Origin: Mesaphorura yosii
Taxonomy: Eukaryota; Arthropoda; Collembola; Poduromorpha; Tullbergiidae
Assembly (NCBI GenBank): GCA_009869945.1
Contig: WIXG01000057.1
Coordinates: 186,001-250,000 of the forward strand
Length of the DNA: 64,000 bases
Direction of reading: 5' to 3'
Position numbers and translations under genes: made by a program. The first letter of the stretch is position 1; each line of letters begins with the position of its first letter. The notes beneath the pieces are model-generated. The model saw only the letters and a program-made list of their open reading frames with translations. It made no database searches and was not told where the DNA came from. This document shows, one piece after another, positions 34,805-49,100 of the stretch.

Positions 34805-37800
34805 TTAGGACGCCTTTCCAAAGGTTGATCGATACCACCCATTCATTTGCTCTAGGAAGATGAATGTGATGACAGTATGCGGGCCTAATTAACAAAATCA
34901 GTACGATTAGCAACATTGCACTTTCATGGCACCTTCATAATTTACTCCAGCTGGCTGTACTGTACTAGGTTAACACGTATTTACTTACCCAATCTAGCGT
35001 AATATGGAGTGAAGCCCTTCCACAGCGCAAGCACTCCTTCGTTCCTGACAACCTTCGACAGCACGTCGATGGCGCCCTTGTACTCCGGAACTCCATTGAC
35101 GTACTTCATATTTTGTATCCTCGTCTTGGCAATGTCGACCGGCATCGACGCCTACAAATAAATAGGATATGTGGGAAATAAGACTTTATATAGCTCTCAA
35201 GTTTATTCAAATTGTGGGTAGGGATTTAAAAAATTCGCTTCATTATATTATTACAAGAAACAGAATTCAAAGGAGCACAAAATTTTATACGCCTGGCTAC
35301 TTTACTTAACTAAATCCGTAAATCCATTAGGTTAAAAGAAAGGAAGATTTCACGCCACGTCAAAGGCAAGAATGCATCGGAAATCTAGCAGAAGCAGAAG
35401 AAATCGCTCGCAGTTGGGTTACAACTTTACCCCGTCTGCGTCCTCCGCATCAAATGGGAACGGACCACGGTACGAATACGCTACGAAAGGCACCGATCTT
35501 GCACTTGCTGAGCATGAGGTTGATGCGGATGACGAGGCCGACGTCGACATTACTCCGCAAGTGCGGAGTCCGCACTTCCTGCCAAACTACGTGCTGAAGA
35601 AATCAGCTCCTGACCCGATCCTTCCTTTCAGCAGCTACGCCAGCGCAGTGAATGCTCAATCACAAGCAAAATCGCAGTCACAGTCACCTGACTTCAGTAG
35701 CATTAGCAATTCGCCTAATTTCCCAATTACGTTCCATCGCATTAAGGCCAATGGTGTAGCAACGGCAGCTGTTGTAGACGAAGACTTTCGTGATCCGCAG
35801 CAATATAATTATGATAATGGTAAAGGCAAAGATACCGAATCCAACTGGATCAAACTACTCAAGCAGGGAAGAAGCTACTCTACGTCTACTTCAAGAGCCG
35901 TGAGCTCTGACGAGGATCACGAGGATCAAAGACAGCGACAGCGCCTGCAAGACGACGTGGGCAACAGCGCGTCGCGACGTCACAGTCACGGCCGTCACAG
36001 AAGAAACAAGAGCAGTGACTGCAGATACAAAAGCTGCCTGAAGAACAACAGCACCGCCAGCTCCAACGCCAACACCAACGACAGCAGCAGCGGCAAGTAC
36101 AACATTGCCGCAGATACGAGTGAATTGGGGACTGAATTGGCATTGACGGACGAAAACGAGCCGAAGCCTGATCGACGAGCTAGACCGCTAACGCCTACAC
36201 AGGTGCGAGCAACCTCTTCGAGTAGCGGTGGCTCACTCATCACGACGAGAGAATCTTCGTCAATGACGCCCATTCACGGCATCGATATCGAGCTCGAGCC
36301 GTCGATTCATCTCAAGCTGGTCACGGAGCAGTTGCAGGGTATTCAGAAAACACAAGACTCGATTCTCAGCCAGCTGAAGAATGATATGGATATTCTGCAA
36401 CTGGATAATACGAAGCTGAAGCGTGAAAATGATGCGCTAAGGTAAGGCACTTGTTGTTGGTCATTATCGGAACGAAAATTAAGAAACTGATGCTTCTTTT
36501 AGAACACGAACGTATGAAATGAATGAAATTATTGATACTCTGACAATTGACTTGGATCGAATCAAGCAACGGCTTGATCACCACGAAAATGAGCAAATCA
36601 TAACTCCGCCCACTCAGTCGGTTAACTTGCAATCGCACAAACGAAACGCTGAATACGCATCGAAAAAGCTGGAATCCAAGAAAAGTGACACAAATCCTTT
36701 CACCACGCCATCACTCGTGGCACTTGCGAATAAATACGGGATTGGACTTCCAAACGACCTGCCCACGATGGAGAAGAATCCTGATCCTGGTCACCGAACC
36801 AACAAGCCAGCCGTCCTCAGAGTTGACACGCCTTGCGAAATCACAATGGACAGCGCCGGAGCACTGAAGTCTGAAACCTCTTCCAAGTTAAAATCCAAAC
36901 GCAAGAATAAACTACCGTCACAATACTCTGAGCAGGACGTCGGCCCTCGCACGGGGTCTCGAAATGCCAAGAGCGATTCCAAGTCCAAAGCACCATCAAC
37001 GCGACGGCGTAAACCACCATCAACGACAGCCACAGCAACTGAGATGGAAAGAGATGACGATGAAGAATATATTTCTACTCGTCGAACGCAGACGCGTACT
37101 CAAGATCGCGATCGCAAGCGTTCAAGCCGAAAAGAACCGGACACTGAAACAGAAAATGACAGAAGGGGCAGAAGCAGGAAGGGAAAAGTTCATGACAGTT
37201 CATCGTCTCCAGCCGTGCTTGCTAGACGGCGGTCGAAGGAAAATGGCGGAGGCCAAGATCGCGATTTCAAGCATGTGTCCGATGCCTACTACAATGCCCG
37301 AGCTCGAAAGGGCGTGCAAGCGGAGACGGATGAAGACAAGAAATCAGATAGTAGCTGCTTTCGATGGTTTAGCTTCAATAAGAAAAGGCAGCAGATCCGG
37401 CCACTCAAGCAGCAACGTAAAGGAAGCAAGGGTGACAACATGCAACAGCAAAGTCGAGACCGGGGTCGAGAGCAAGACGGATGTTCGAAAGAAGGGGATC
37501 GGAACTCGACGACCAAGCGGTCACCAGCACGAGCGCCAGAACGCAAGAAGAAATCACCCCCAGTCGCGTCGCTCACAGAATCAAATTCCTCTATCACAGG
37601 ATGACTTAAAGATTTAATCTGGCAGGATAATGCACTAACCATTGTTGTCACCAATCCAGAGACCATCGAAGCGCAGAAATGTAAAAATATGCCGTCCTTG
37701 ATGTAACCTGAGTAAGGAAATGTAAAATTAGCCGTTTTCAAAATTGTGTGCAATAAACACTGACCGAATTGATCAGCCATCAATGTCGTATTAAGTAATT

Positions 37801-38797
37801 ACCGCTATTGAGTATTGCCTCCTTGGCTTGAGAATAAGTAGCCAGTTGAGCAGCGTTTACGACCTGAAATTACAACGACCATAGAAGGAATTTGTGCAAT
37901 ATTGAATTTCTTCATGGAGAAAGTCTTACCATTGCTCTGTTGCGAAAAAGTTATAGTCGTAGATTCGACGTCCATAAGAAATTCATGAAAAGGAATACAA
38001 AGAGTACACAGAGGCATTAAGTCAAGTTGTCAAGAGTGTTAACCTTTAAAATTAATTACCTGCCCATTGTAGGTACGGAACCCCTCCAAAGCGTTAGTAC
38101 GCCCTCCTCCTTCGTGATCCTCACCAAAGCGTTCACGACGCTTGAGTAGTTTCTTCGTTCGGCAACTGGAAGTCTTCCGTCAGCAGTCATTCGAATGAGA
38201 GCCACCTGCATTCAGTTCAGGAGGCCGGCAGTCATCAGCACCAGTTTAAATTCTATCCAGGTTTTGAATTGACTTGACTCACCTCTGCTGGACAACCAAC
38301 GAAGGCACCAGTGCACCCTGCAGTGCAAGCGATAACAGCCTTCATCATGAACGAGGGAGGTTTACCGTCCTTGCTGTGGGAAAATATCAGAATTTTGATC
38401 AAGCTGAAGGCTGGGTTTGAAATTAGCAATTACGACTTACCCTGAAAACCTCTCAAACAACCACGTGTAAACTCCCAGTCTCGTGGTTGTGTACGTCGCT
38501 TGCCGCAGCAAACCGGCGGACAATCCATCGTACATCCGAATTATTCCTTCTTTCTTGGCAATCGATGCAAATGCATGGAAACTTGTCTTGTATTCCTTCT
38601 TGCCGGTGGTTCCGCTCAGCTGCATCCGATTCTTGACCAAATCGAGCGGTTGCACGAACAAGGTGGCTCCCATTCTGCATTCGAACGTGGAGGTTTAATT
38701 ACATATGATGCCGGTAAAATTTAGTCGGAGCCTACCCCGATAATCCACCGAAGAGGAACTTGATAGAATTCGGTATGTGAGCCGGCGGCGAACTCAT
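34805..38797 (-). CDS. SLC25A11: Mitochondrial 2-oxoglutarate/malate carrier (SLC25A11 type)
   Basis: Nine coding exons: 38797-38736, 38674-38441, 38373-38283, 38205-38060, 37936-37930, 37863-37803, 37707-37640, 35151-34989 and 34884-34805. They give 303 aa with consistent phases. Three mitochondrial-carrier repeats carry the Px[DE]xxK/R signatures QPLDLVKNR, CPAEVALIR and MPVDIAKTR. Blocks such as RQATYTTTRLG and TPYYARLGPHT match the oxoglutarate carrier. It exchanges 2-oxoglutarate for malate across the inner membrane (malate-aspartate shuttle). Exon 5 is only 7 nt (AGCAATG); without it exon 4 would join exon 6 in a frame that stops at once, whereas with it the conserved R-A-x-V-V-N-A-A-Q-L block is restored. 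The intron between exons 7 and 8 (35152-37639) contains an unrelated gene on the plus strand. Confidence 0.95.
35372..37604 (+). CDS. Nested coiled-coil protein with basic low-complexity tail, unknown function
   Basis: Two exons, 35372-36441 and 36503-37604 (61-bp intron, phase 2), encode 723 aa. I do not recognise a family. The N-terminal 300 residues are Ser/Asn/Gln-rich and disordered. Heptad-like leucine/isoleucine spacing around residues 310-390 predicts a coiled coil that spans the intron, with blocks such as LQLDNTKLKRENDAL. The C-terminal half is Arg/Ser/Lys-rich with RS-like runs and a short Cys/Phe/Trp patch (SSCFRWFSFNKK). The gene lies wholly inside an intron of the oppositely oriented carrier. 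Its first downstream AATAAA (37752-37757) is beyond carrier exon 7, so the two mRNAs should be complementary over 37640-37707. The long open frames, clean splice join and matching coiled-coil register support a real gene. Confidence 0.75.
37752..37757 (+). terminator. Poly(A) signal of the nested coiled-coil gene
   Basis: First plus-strand AATAAA, 148 bp after the stop and past the antisense carrier exon 7. Confidence 0.45.
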
Positions 38798-40941
38798 TTT
38801 AGTAGATTAGTGTCAGGAACAGTCAAAAATCAGATTATATATATTGAATCACAGATTCGCCTTCGCTGCAGTTCCGGTTCGCACTCCACTCCAACACCGG
38901 ATCTACAATAAATGAAGAAAGAATGAAATTAACATCAGATTAAAAGTGGAACGTGGGCGTAAACGTATACAAAGAATTCACTTGGAATTATCTTACCCAA
39001 TCAAGCAAAAAATCCACTAAAGTTGTCCGAAATTTTTGAATTATGATCTCCAAAGTATGATTTGTGAATATATGACCGACCTAATTTGTCACTTAGCCAA
39101 GCCCCGACTACCGAGCACGCGAAGCCAAGTTGGAACAATGAGCCGTTATGTAAAGCAGAACCAGATTAAGTAATCCGCTATAATTTCTTTTGACTCGTCT
39201 CAGATCAAAAGGGGCGACATCGCGTCAATATTATTTGTGTAGACGACGACGACGGTTGCCGATTAGACCGCTATAGTAAAATTAAAAGTGGAGTTAGCTA
39301 ATGCTTTAAAATCACAATCACATGCAGCACTCACGTTGGATTCGCATCACATGTTCCCCATGCCCAGTTCAACCAGTACGGATTCGGGATCAAAGTTACT
39401 ATTAAAGCATTGTGCACGATGTCCCACATTTAGTACTGCTACGAATTACGTAAGACGTCAATCCAAACCTCGGCCCGGCCTCGTCGGTTCTTTCCGTTGG
39501 CTAACCAAAGCACTGAAACTAAACCTAAAGCACTACACTGCCGTGAACTGGATACATTCAACCTTTCGTAAAAACTTGAATTAACTTCATACCACCAGCA
39601 CGAAAGTCCAACCCAGAGCCCAGGCACATGTACGGCATGTGAACAAAGCTTGGCTCTCTTTCTTTCGTGTTCTTGTGCTTGCGAGAAAAGGACGTGCTCC
39701 AAGTTCCAGCTCTCCAGTTCCAGGATTTCCAATAAAACTCCATCAACCTTCACCTCAACAATGTAAGTAAAGCTTGGATTAACTTATTCGGCAATCAATA
39801 TTTGCACAAGCACTAAAGTCGAGATACCTTTGCCGGTTGAATTCTCGCTAAAAAATGGACGGGGAAGGCAATCAGATATAACTGAAGGGATTTTAGCACT
39901 GATAGGCATTAAAATATTGATTAAGCCGTTTAAGCATTGAAAGAGGAAAAGATGCAACAAAGTGACTGTTTAAGTTGCAATATATTAGCGTTGAGGTTGA
40001 AGTCTAATCTAAAGATACGCCAAAGGTTCGAAACTTTAAAATAGTTTCTTCGAGATAATTCATATTTATAATTCTAGTTACCGGCTTCAATTTCAATCTT
40101 ACCGAAAGTGTTCAAATACCGTTCTCTTTTTCTTAGCTGCATAAGGGTCAATGGCCAAGGGTTGTGTACTTGAGTCAGCTTCTTATCATTGATTAAGTTC
40201 AGACAAATAAGTGATTCATAGGCTGATACCAGTGCAAGCGCACGAAAACACAACCTCAGTTCGTGCACACAAGCTCAAGCTCCTTAGCTCCATACTCAAT
40301 CGTGGCCGCAGTCACGTAGCAAAGCCATGCACCATGCTTGCTTACGGCAGAGAACAAGCCACTAGCATCCATTATGTAACAGTAGGAGATTTTTGCGTTT
40401 GCTCCAAGAGGCTGACCTTGGGTTGACATTCGTAGCCCTCACGTATGGCTACGTGCATGGGTGCATGCATGGATGACACCAGAACTAGAAATCAAGGCAG
40501 TAAGCGTGCTTTTTACATTTACGAATTAGGATCTATTATGATTCATGAATTATGTGTTCCAAAGTTTCCAACGCATAAAAGATAAACGATGAGGAGTCAT
40601 GAGTAGGAAATTAAGTAAATGTTGGTTTAAAGTCGGCACAATGATGAAAGCAGGCCAGATTGCTTGCATGTAGTAAACACTCTCCTTGCACTCGGTCTTT
40701 GATACTATGAGCTAAGGCAATCAGACAGGCAAGTTGCACATGTTCGATCCTCGAAGTAGTCGCATGACTTCACTCTTCCCAAACCCATACATCGATCAAT
40801 TATCACGAGGTTGTCACTGTAACGGACATCACACCGGTCAACACTTTCATATTTTATTCATCAGCCAAATCCAAACCGTGTCCATTGTTCGTCGAGTCTC
40901 GCTGAAGCTTAAGTGTACCTTGTGATTCGTTTATCTTGCAG
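38798..40941. other. Carrier / GAPDH divergent intergenic region
   Basis: About 2.1 kb holding both promoters. TTATCTTGCAG ending at 40941 is a good splice acceptor just before the GAPDH ATG, so GAPDH likely has a non-coding first exon within this stretch. No other gene is supported. Confidence 0.45.
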
Positions 40942-40948
40942 AAACTAA

Positions 40949-42672
<1,724 letters not shown>

Positions 42673-43127
42673 GCAGCGACCCAGCCAGACAATAAAGAAA
42701 ATGAAATCATCAGCCAGCATCAAAAATAGTGAAATATTTCCAAGAGTCCAGTCTATTAAATTCACAATTCGTGTTTACTGTTTAGTTTACGAAACTTGGA
42801 TCGAGTTTGAAGACGTTGATAGTCCAAAAGGTGCGATGGTACTGAATGGTAGCTTTAGAATTAAATTCTTGTCTTGATCCTGTTCTGTTCTTCTACAACA
42901 ACAAGCTAAAGAGGAAATAAAATCTGTATTAGGTTTAGAAAACTTGGTTCAAGAGCACGAGTATGAATTTATTTGTATTTGCAATCTATCATTCCGCATT
43001 TCATAACACTATCATTTCGCAGAATTCAGTATCATTTTCAGTTCTTTTGCAGACGACGCTGGAGCTGGACTAGACGCCAATCTGTACCGTATAATAAAAA
43101 TATTCATCGTATCGCTATGCGCCATCG

Positions 43128-46100
43128 CTAAAAGTCTGTGAACTGCCTCGCCGTCGGTGCGACGCTGATTAGCTTCTCCGGCTCCACGAAATCTGCGGAA
43201 TTGAAGCGTCCACTCGTCTTCTTGCTGTAGTTGGTCCGGTACAGATGGAGGGAGAGCGGACATGGAAGCAGCTCGGGCATTACAGAGTGGTGAGTGATTA
43301 GCGACGACAGACTCCCAAATTCCTTTGTGAAACCCTGCGCAATGAAATAAAGACAGAAATTATTTCATCTGTATCAAGTGCCGTGCCATGCCGTGCCGTG
43401 TGAGTATCATATTATTAAATCTCCTGTGCGTTCGTGCGTGCGCGAGGTGCAAGATGCATTCTGCATTCCGTTGCATCACATATTTTTATAATATCGTCAC
43501 GACTCGGGCTCGAAAACAGTCTACGTCTGGTCTGGATGGATTTATTCAACTCTTTTCCTTTCCTTTCTCTTGAATGCCTGCCCTAAAAAGGTTTGCCTAG
43601 CCTGGCAGATACGGTCGCCTTTTGTATTCATTTTCGTGTCGTTATTCGTGCTGCCCGTGCCTGCCTGTATCTCAATTTTTCCTTAAAATATTCTCGTCAA
43701 AAGTCGTGAATCGTGAAATACCTTCGGATCCAAGCGCAGGGCAGGTATAAAAGGTGTTGGAATTTGGGCTTTCTTTACACTGCATTGCACTGCTTCACTG
43801 CCTGACTGCTCATTCATTCGAAATTCCTGAGCCGCGGCCGTAAAGAAACATGAAACCACGATCCAGCGGCCAGGCAAGCGGAGATCGTGATCATGATCAT
43901 CATTACAGAGATAAACGCACAACGGAGCAACGCGAGGATTAATTGCTTCGACCCGCGCGAGACGCAACTTACCTTTATTTTATAGCCCTTTCCAGTTTTC
44001 AAGATCAGGTAATGCGCAATCCCAGTCGGTTGGAATTCTCGCGGGACGCGGAGTGAAAGCGCGAGGCAGCCGGCTTTCGTAGTCGACTCACGTACGATGA
44101 ACGAGCCGATGCGTTCGTTGCGGAGGACTTCCAATGCAATTTCCCTGCGAGACAGAACACAGAATTGGATTAATTAATCAATCACGCTGCTTCTGCTGCA
44201 ATAGGCAATAATATTCAATATTCAGCTTTGTCATGCATGCAAGATTGGCATTCTGTCATTTTTAATGAGATTTTCATGCAAAGTGTCGCGCTGCATTTCA
44301 CGTTTCATTAAAGTTGTAAGTGCAGGCCCACGCGAGACGCGAGTCCCACTGACTGTGCCTTATTCGAATTTTAATTCACTAATGTCTAAATGTCTACACT
44401 GTATTGGCCACAGCAGCCGCAGCAGGACGTCTTCATCTTCATCATCAATTCAATAAAAGCAAAAGCAAGAAAGCAACATGCATGCAATGGCGATTTCTTT
44501 TTTGTCATTCATTTGTTTCACTTCATTTGATTCGGCCTGCCTGCGTGCCTTGGCACACTTTCTGTACAAATATTTATTCTATTAACGTCACGCGACCGTG
44601 CTAGGACGCGAAAGGCGTTTATAAAGAATTTGACATGCTTCGAGCTTGGACTTAGGCTGAGACTTAACTTGGGCATGGAATTTACAAATGTATTTCGTTC
44701 CAAATATTATTAATAGTACTAATGATCACTAATGACAGTTATTCTCGATGAGCTGTGACGCAGGCAATCATGTCTTAGCAATTTATTAGCACATCTTCAG
44801 TATGCTTATGGATTCGCTCTTGTCTGTCTTTCTGTCTGCATAAGTTATGTATAAAATTTTTTGTGGAAACCGCTGCACGATTCAGATATAAATATGTCCG
44901 CCGTCATGTGAAATGCTTCCTATGCTCGTAAAGCAGGACAGCGGGATCGCGCACCAGCAGCAACAGAGTTAATATTATAATATTACGCAGCATTCTTTTT
45001 ACAGACTACGTCCACATTGAACGGTGAATGAAGCATCTATCATTTGATATCTATTAGAGCCAACTGTTATACTTAGTGTTTGTTCTAATCTATGCGATCT
45101 CAATGATTTTAAAATGCATGTCCGAGGTAACCATGTTAAAGTGGAGCGGGTCGCTGCCCAATGTGGTATATTTCAGAAACGAGGAAGGAAGAGGATTTGA
45201 AAAGTATGTATCATCCTTGAAATCGTATTATCCCTGGCCAAAGATGGAAGTTTCGTAGGTGTGAGGGTCAGGTTTCAGCGGAGGAAGCAAACTGCTGTGA
45301 TGCTTGAAAATTTTCCCTTGGCTGTTCTCAATTTTCAGGGACAGTTTAGTCTTGTGAAATCTTAATACAAAATTGCTTCCAAGTGCTTCGTAGAGGGAAG
45401 CAGATATAAATTTGATTGAAGTTTGATACGTCTATTAAGCACACATATATATTAGCAAGCAAAATATTGCGGAGCCGTGAGCGAGTGTCCGAGCCGAAGG
45501 CGAGGAAATATCGAGTGGCAGTGACGCCTAGAATGAGATGACAATGATTGCGTTGCATTGAAAGCGTAAAGCGTTGTATAACAATCATCCCCGATGCACC
45601 GCTTAAGAAGAGTGTTTCATATGCTTGAAGATGTGCTCGTGTCTTTCGTTTGTAATGAAGTATTGATATTCAGGCCAGTCTTACCTCGGAATTCCTCCCT
45701 GGAACCATGCGGCATGCCGAAGTTCGGATTCCTCCTCGAAAATCGTGACTGTGAGTTTTGTTGCGATGACCGACGTGACTGCTGCCGGGCTCTGAGTGGA
45801 AGGCAGTGGTGGTGGTTGCTCATGCTCGACCGTGTCCGCGCGAGCGGGCGAAGACGTTTCCACTGACCCGTAAACTGGCCGTATGGGAACGACGACCCCA
45901 ACTTCGACGAGTGACTGAGCTGAGCAGGGCGAAGGCGGGTCGTGCAGGAGCAACGGTGTGGTGGACGACACACTTTGTGAGCTGGTGCTGTTGTACGTCG
46001 TAATTATGGTGGCATCGTTTCCATTACCATTGCAGCTATTGTAATTATACTTTTTACTGCTGCCATTCCTGTGATTATGAATTTGATTGTTGTTGACGTT

Positions 46101-49100
46101 GGCGCTGGTATTGGCTTGCTTGCTGCGATGATGCAGCTCCTGGCTTCTGATTCCTTTCAAGATGACTTTATTACATCCGAATCCAAACTCATCATCATCA
46201 CCACCGTTGCCATTCCCATTGACCAGTGGTGTATCATTACGGGCCTTAGTCTTGTTCTGGTTCTGGTTTTGCTGGTGCTGGCTAGTCGAAGGAGGCGTAC
46301 CCGCGTCCGTCGCTGATGAAGACACTTTATCATCGTAATTGTTATTGCTGCTGCCACTCTTTCTTTGTTTTCGTGATTGTGAGTAAGACGTTGTTGTCGG
46401 AGTTGAAACTGAATTGCCACGACCAGGACCACGACTCCTGTTTTGTTTTGATTGTTTGGTCAGCCAAGCCAAGGCAAGGAAAAGAAAGGAATTCAAAAAT
46501 GCGTTGCAATTAAGATCAACTCGAAACAGGAAATTCTTTGGTATCGTTCACGATAATCGTGATTAAGTAATTCTTACCATTCTTGCCCTTGCTCCTCCTG
46601 CCGTTGCTGCTGCTGCTCTGCGAGAGAAGATGAACTCCGAAGGTTCATTATGTTATCACTGCCACCATCATTATTCTTCGAGAGTATTTGTTTGCTGATT
46701 GCTGCCGTAATTGGCCTCATCTCCAGCATGTTGAAGTTGTTCATATGCTCTTCGTCGTCCATGATGGCTCCTCTGTTAAAGTGCCCGCGCTGATGCTGTG
46801 CAGACATCGTCGTCGTCGTTGCCAATTTGGGGTACGACGAACTGGATGAAGATTCCGAAGACGATGACGAAGAGCTCATAAACGATAAGTTGTTATCGTT
46901 AATGTTCCTGTTATTCGCATCTGGGCTCACCGGTCCAATCTTTCTTGTCGCCGTCGTCGATGTCACGTTAAGATTATTACTGTTACTCGTTGCGTGATTG
47001 TTCCGCTTTCTAAGATTCTGCACCACAGCCAAACTCACTACGTTATCACTCGTTCCAGGAATTCCGTTCTGAGTGAAATTGTTGGTGTTCTCCTTATGCA
47101 CTTGCACTACGTTATTGTTGAACTCTTCCGGGCCGCACGTGTACGCATTTTCAGCGCCCATTATGCTATTCAAGTACCTAGCTGCAGGGTCCGACGCGAA
47201 GAGTCGCCGGCGATTACGATTGCCGACGCGGCCGTGCCCTCGACCCGTCGCCGTTCCCGTCCCATTGCTGTCGCAGGGCGTACTCGCACCGTTCGCAGTT
47301 CCATTTTCACTGCCGGCATTGAACGGAAACTTAACTTTGTCCATCTTATTCTGAAGCTTCGTAACGGAACTCACGAGATTCTTACTGAGTTTTTGCAGTT
47401 TGTGGTTTGCGGCGGATGCGGACCACGTCAAGAATTGTTTTGGGTTCGAGCTATTGACGGAGAGGGGACTTCGCCGAGTTTGGGCGCGGAGGGTTGCTGA
47501 ATTTGGGCCTGAGGTGTTGGCGGTAGCTTCTGGTGGGCTTGCTTCGTCTTCGCCACCGGCTGAAGAGTTATTCAGAGTTGTCATGGTGGAGATGGCGGCC
47601 GCTTTGGTGGATCGCTGATTCTGGCTCTGGAGCGGGGGGCCACTGTCACAAAAAGCCTCACTGTCCCTGTCACGGACCACGACGGAAGAGGCGGCTGTGG
47701 AGAGTTCGATCACGTGTGCGGGAGCCTGAAATTAAACAAACCACACATTGCACCGACAATAGTCAGAAAGAAGCACCTGTTAGATTGGTGTTCTAATTTT
47801 AAACTTCAGACACAGATAAATTCAAACGGAGTTCGATTCCTTTGCCTTGCAACCTGATTCTGAAGTAAAACTAACGTCACAATTGCAATGCTTGCCACTT
47901 TTAACTGTCTTTGCTTTCTTTCTCGTCAACTTTCAGTGAAAACTGCAGAGTCTTAGTCCGAGAAGTCCGAGTGCAAGCCTCAAAATGACAATCCCTTCAG
48001 AACGTCAGAACTCGTTTCTTTCCCGTGTACGACAGCACCAACTCGACCAAACCAAAAGACTCGAACTCGGCCGGACGACGGACCCATTTCATGATTTCAA
48101 AGCATTTACAATTTCATGTTCATATTTTATGTGGTCGCAGTGTATCAGCAACAGCAGCGAAGGATTGTGGGTTGTGAAACTAAGGCAAACGCAGCAAACG
48201 CGAAGTCGAACACACCAAGACACGGAGTAATTGAATTGCACGACTGAATTCACTTACTTTATTTTATTTTACTTTACTTTACTCGTTACGTGGTTCGTTC
48301 TTCGTGCAATGTATCGCCATCATCAAAATGTAATTTATTATTGAAATTGTTAAAGAACTTGAACTCGCCATTCGCTCGCTAGCATAATGAAAACCTGTTT
48401 CCCGTCCGTCTTCGCAGCAGCGCAGCGCAGGTTCTCATAAAATTGAAATCATGCTCTTCGTCTCAGGCACGAAGGATTCAGAAAAGGCACAGGAAAAAGA
48501 AATTCAGATCGTTCGTCGTTCATGTTTTGTTGTTCTCATTGTTGTCAATCATAATCATAGGCAATGCTTCACGCGGGCATGATGATAATCACAATCACCT
48601 TTGCCATATTTTCACATGTGAAAACACCTCGTGATTAATTCGCAATTGCAATTCGCGATATTTGCACGAATATTTACAGTGGGCGAGCTACCGCATTTCC
48701 GCAAAGGTGAAACGCAAACTCGAATCGTCAGTCAACAATGCGATGCAGTGTAACGCCAATTTTTTGCTACTGTTCATTTTTCTTATTGCTTTTCGCCAGC
48801 TCATCCGTCATTGTTTGCAGTGCAAAGCTGTAAAGGCTTGGCTACAAATGTCTACAATGGCAAACGGTGCGGATTTGACGGAATTCAAAGAATGTATCGT
48901 AGCGTAGCGCCCAACAGATGTTAGACTGCAAAACAAATTGAGTGACTTGGCTGAGTTTGTTCGTCTTACCATAAAGAAATTTAGACTCGAGTCCAGATAC
49001 AAGCCAAGATTGTCGTTTTCCACTAAAATTCTTGTAAGTCGATTCGTGCCGAGGTACAAAAACTTGTATCGCTTGTAATAAATTCTGGAGACAGACGCAC

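Noticed and set aside
35170..38380. TGTGGGAA words in carrier introns (35170, about 38374) and in the Rab6-like coding region
   Set aside because: Isolated degenerate Su(H) matches inside housekeeping genes; expected by chance.
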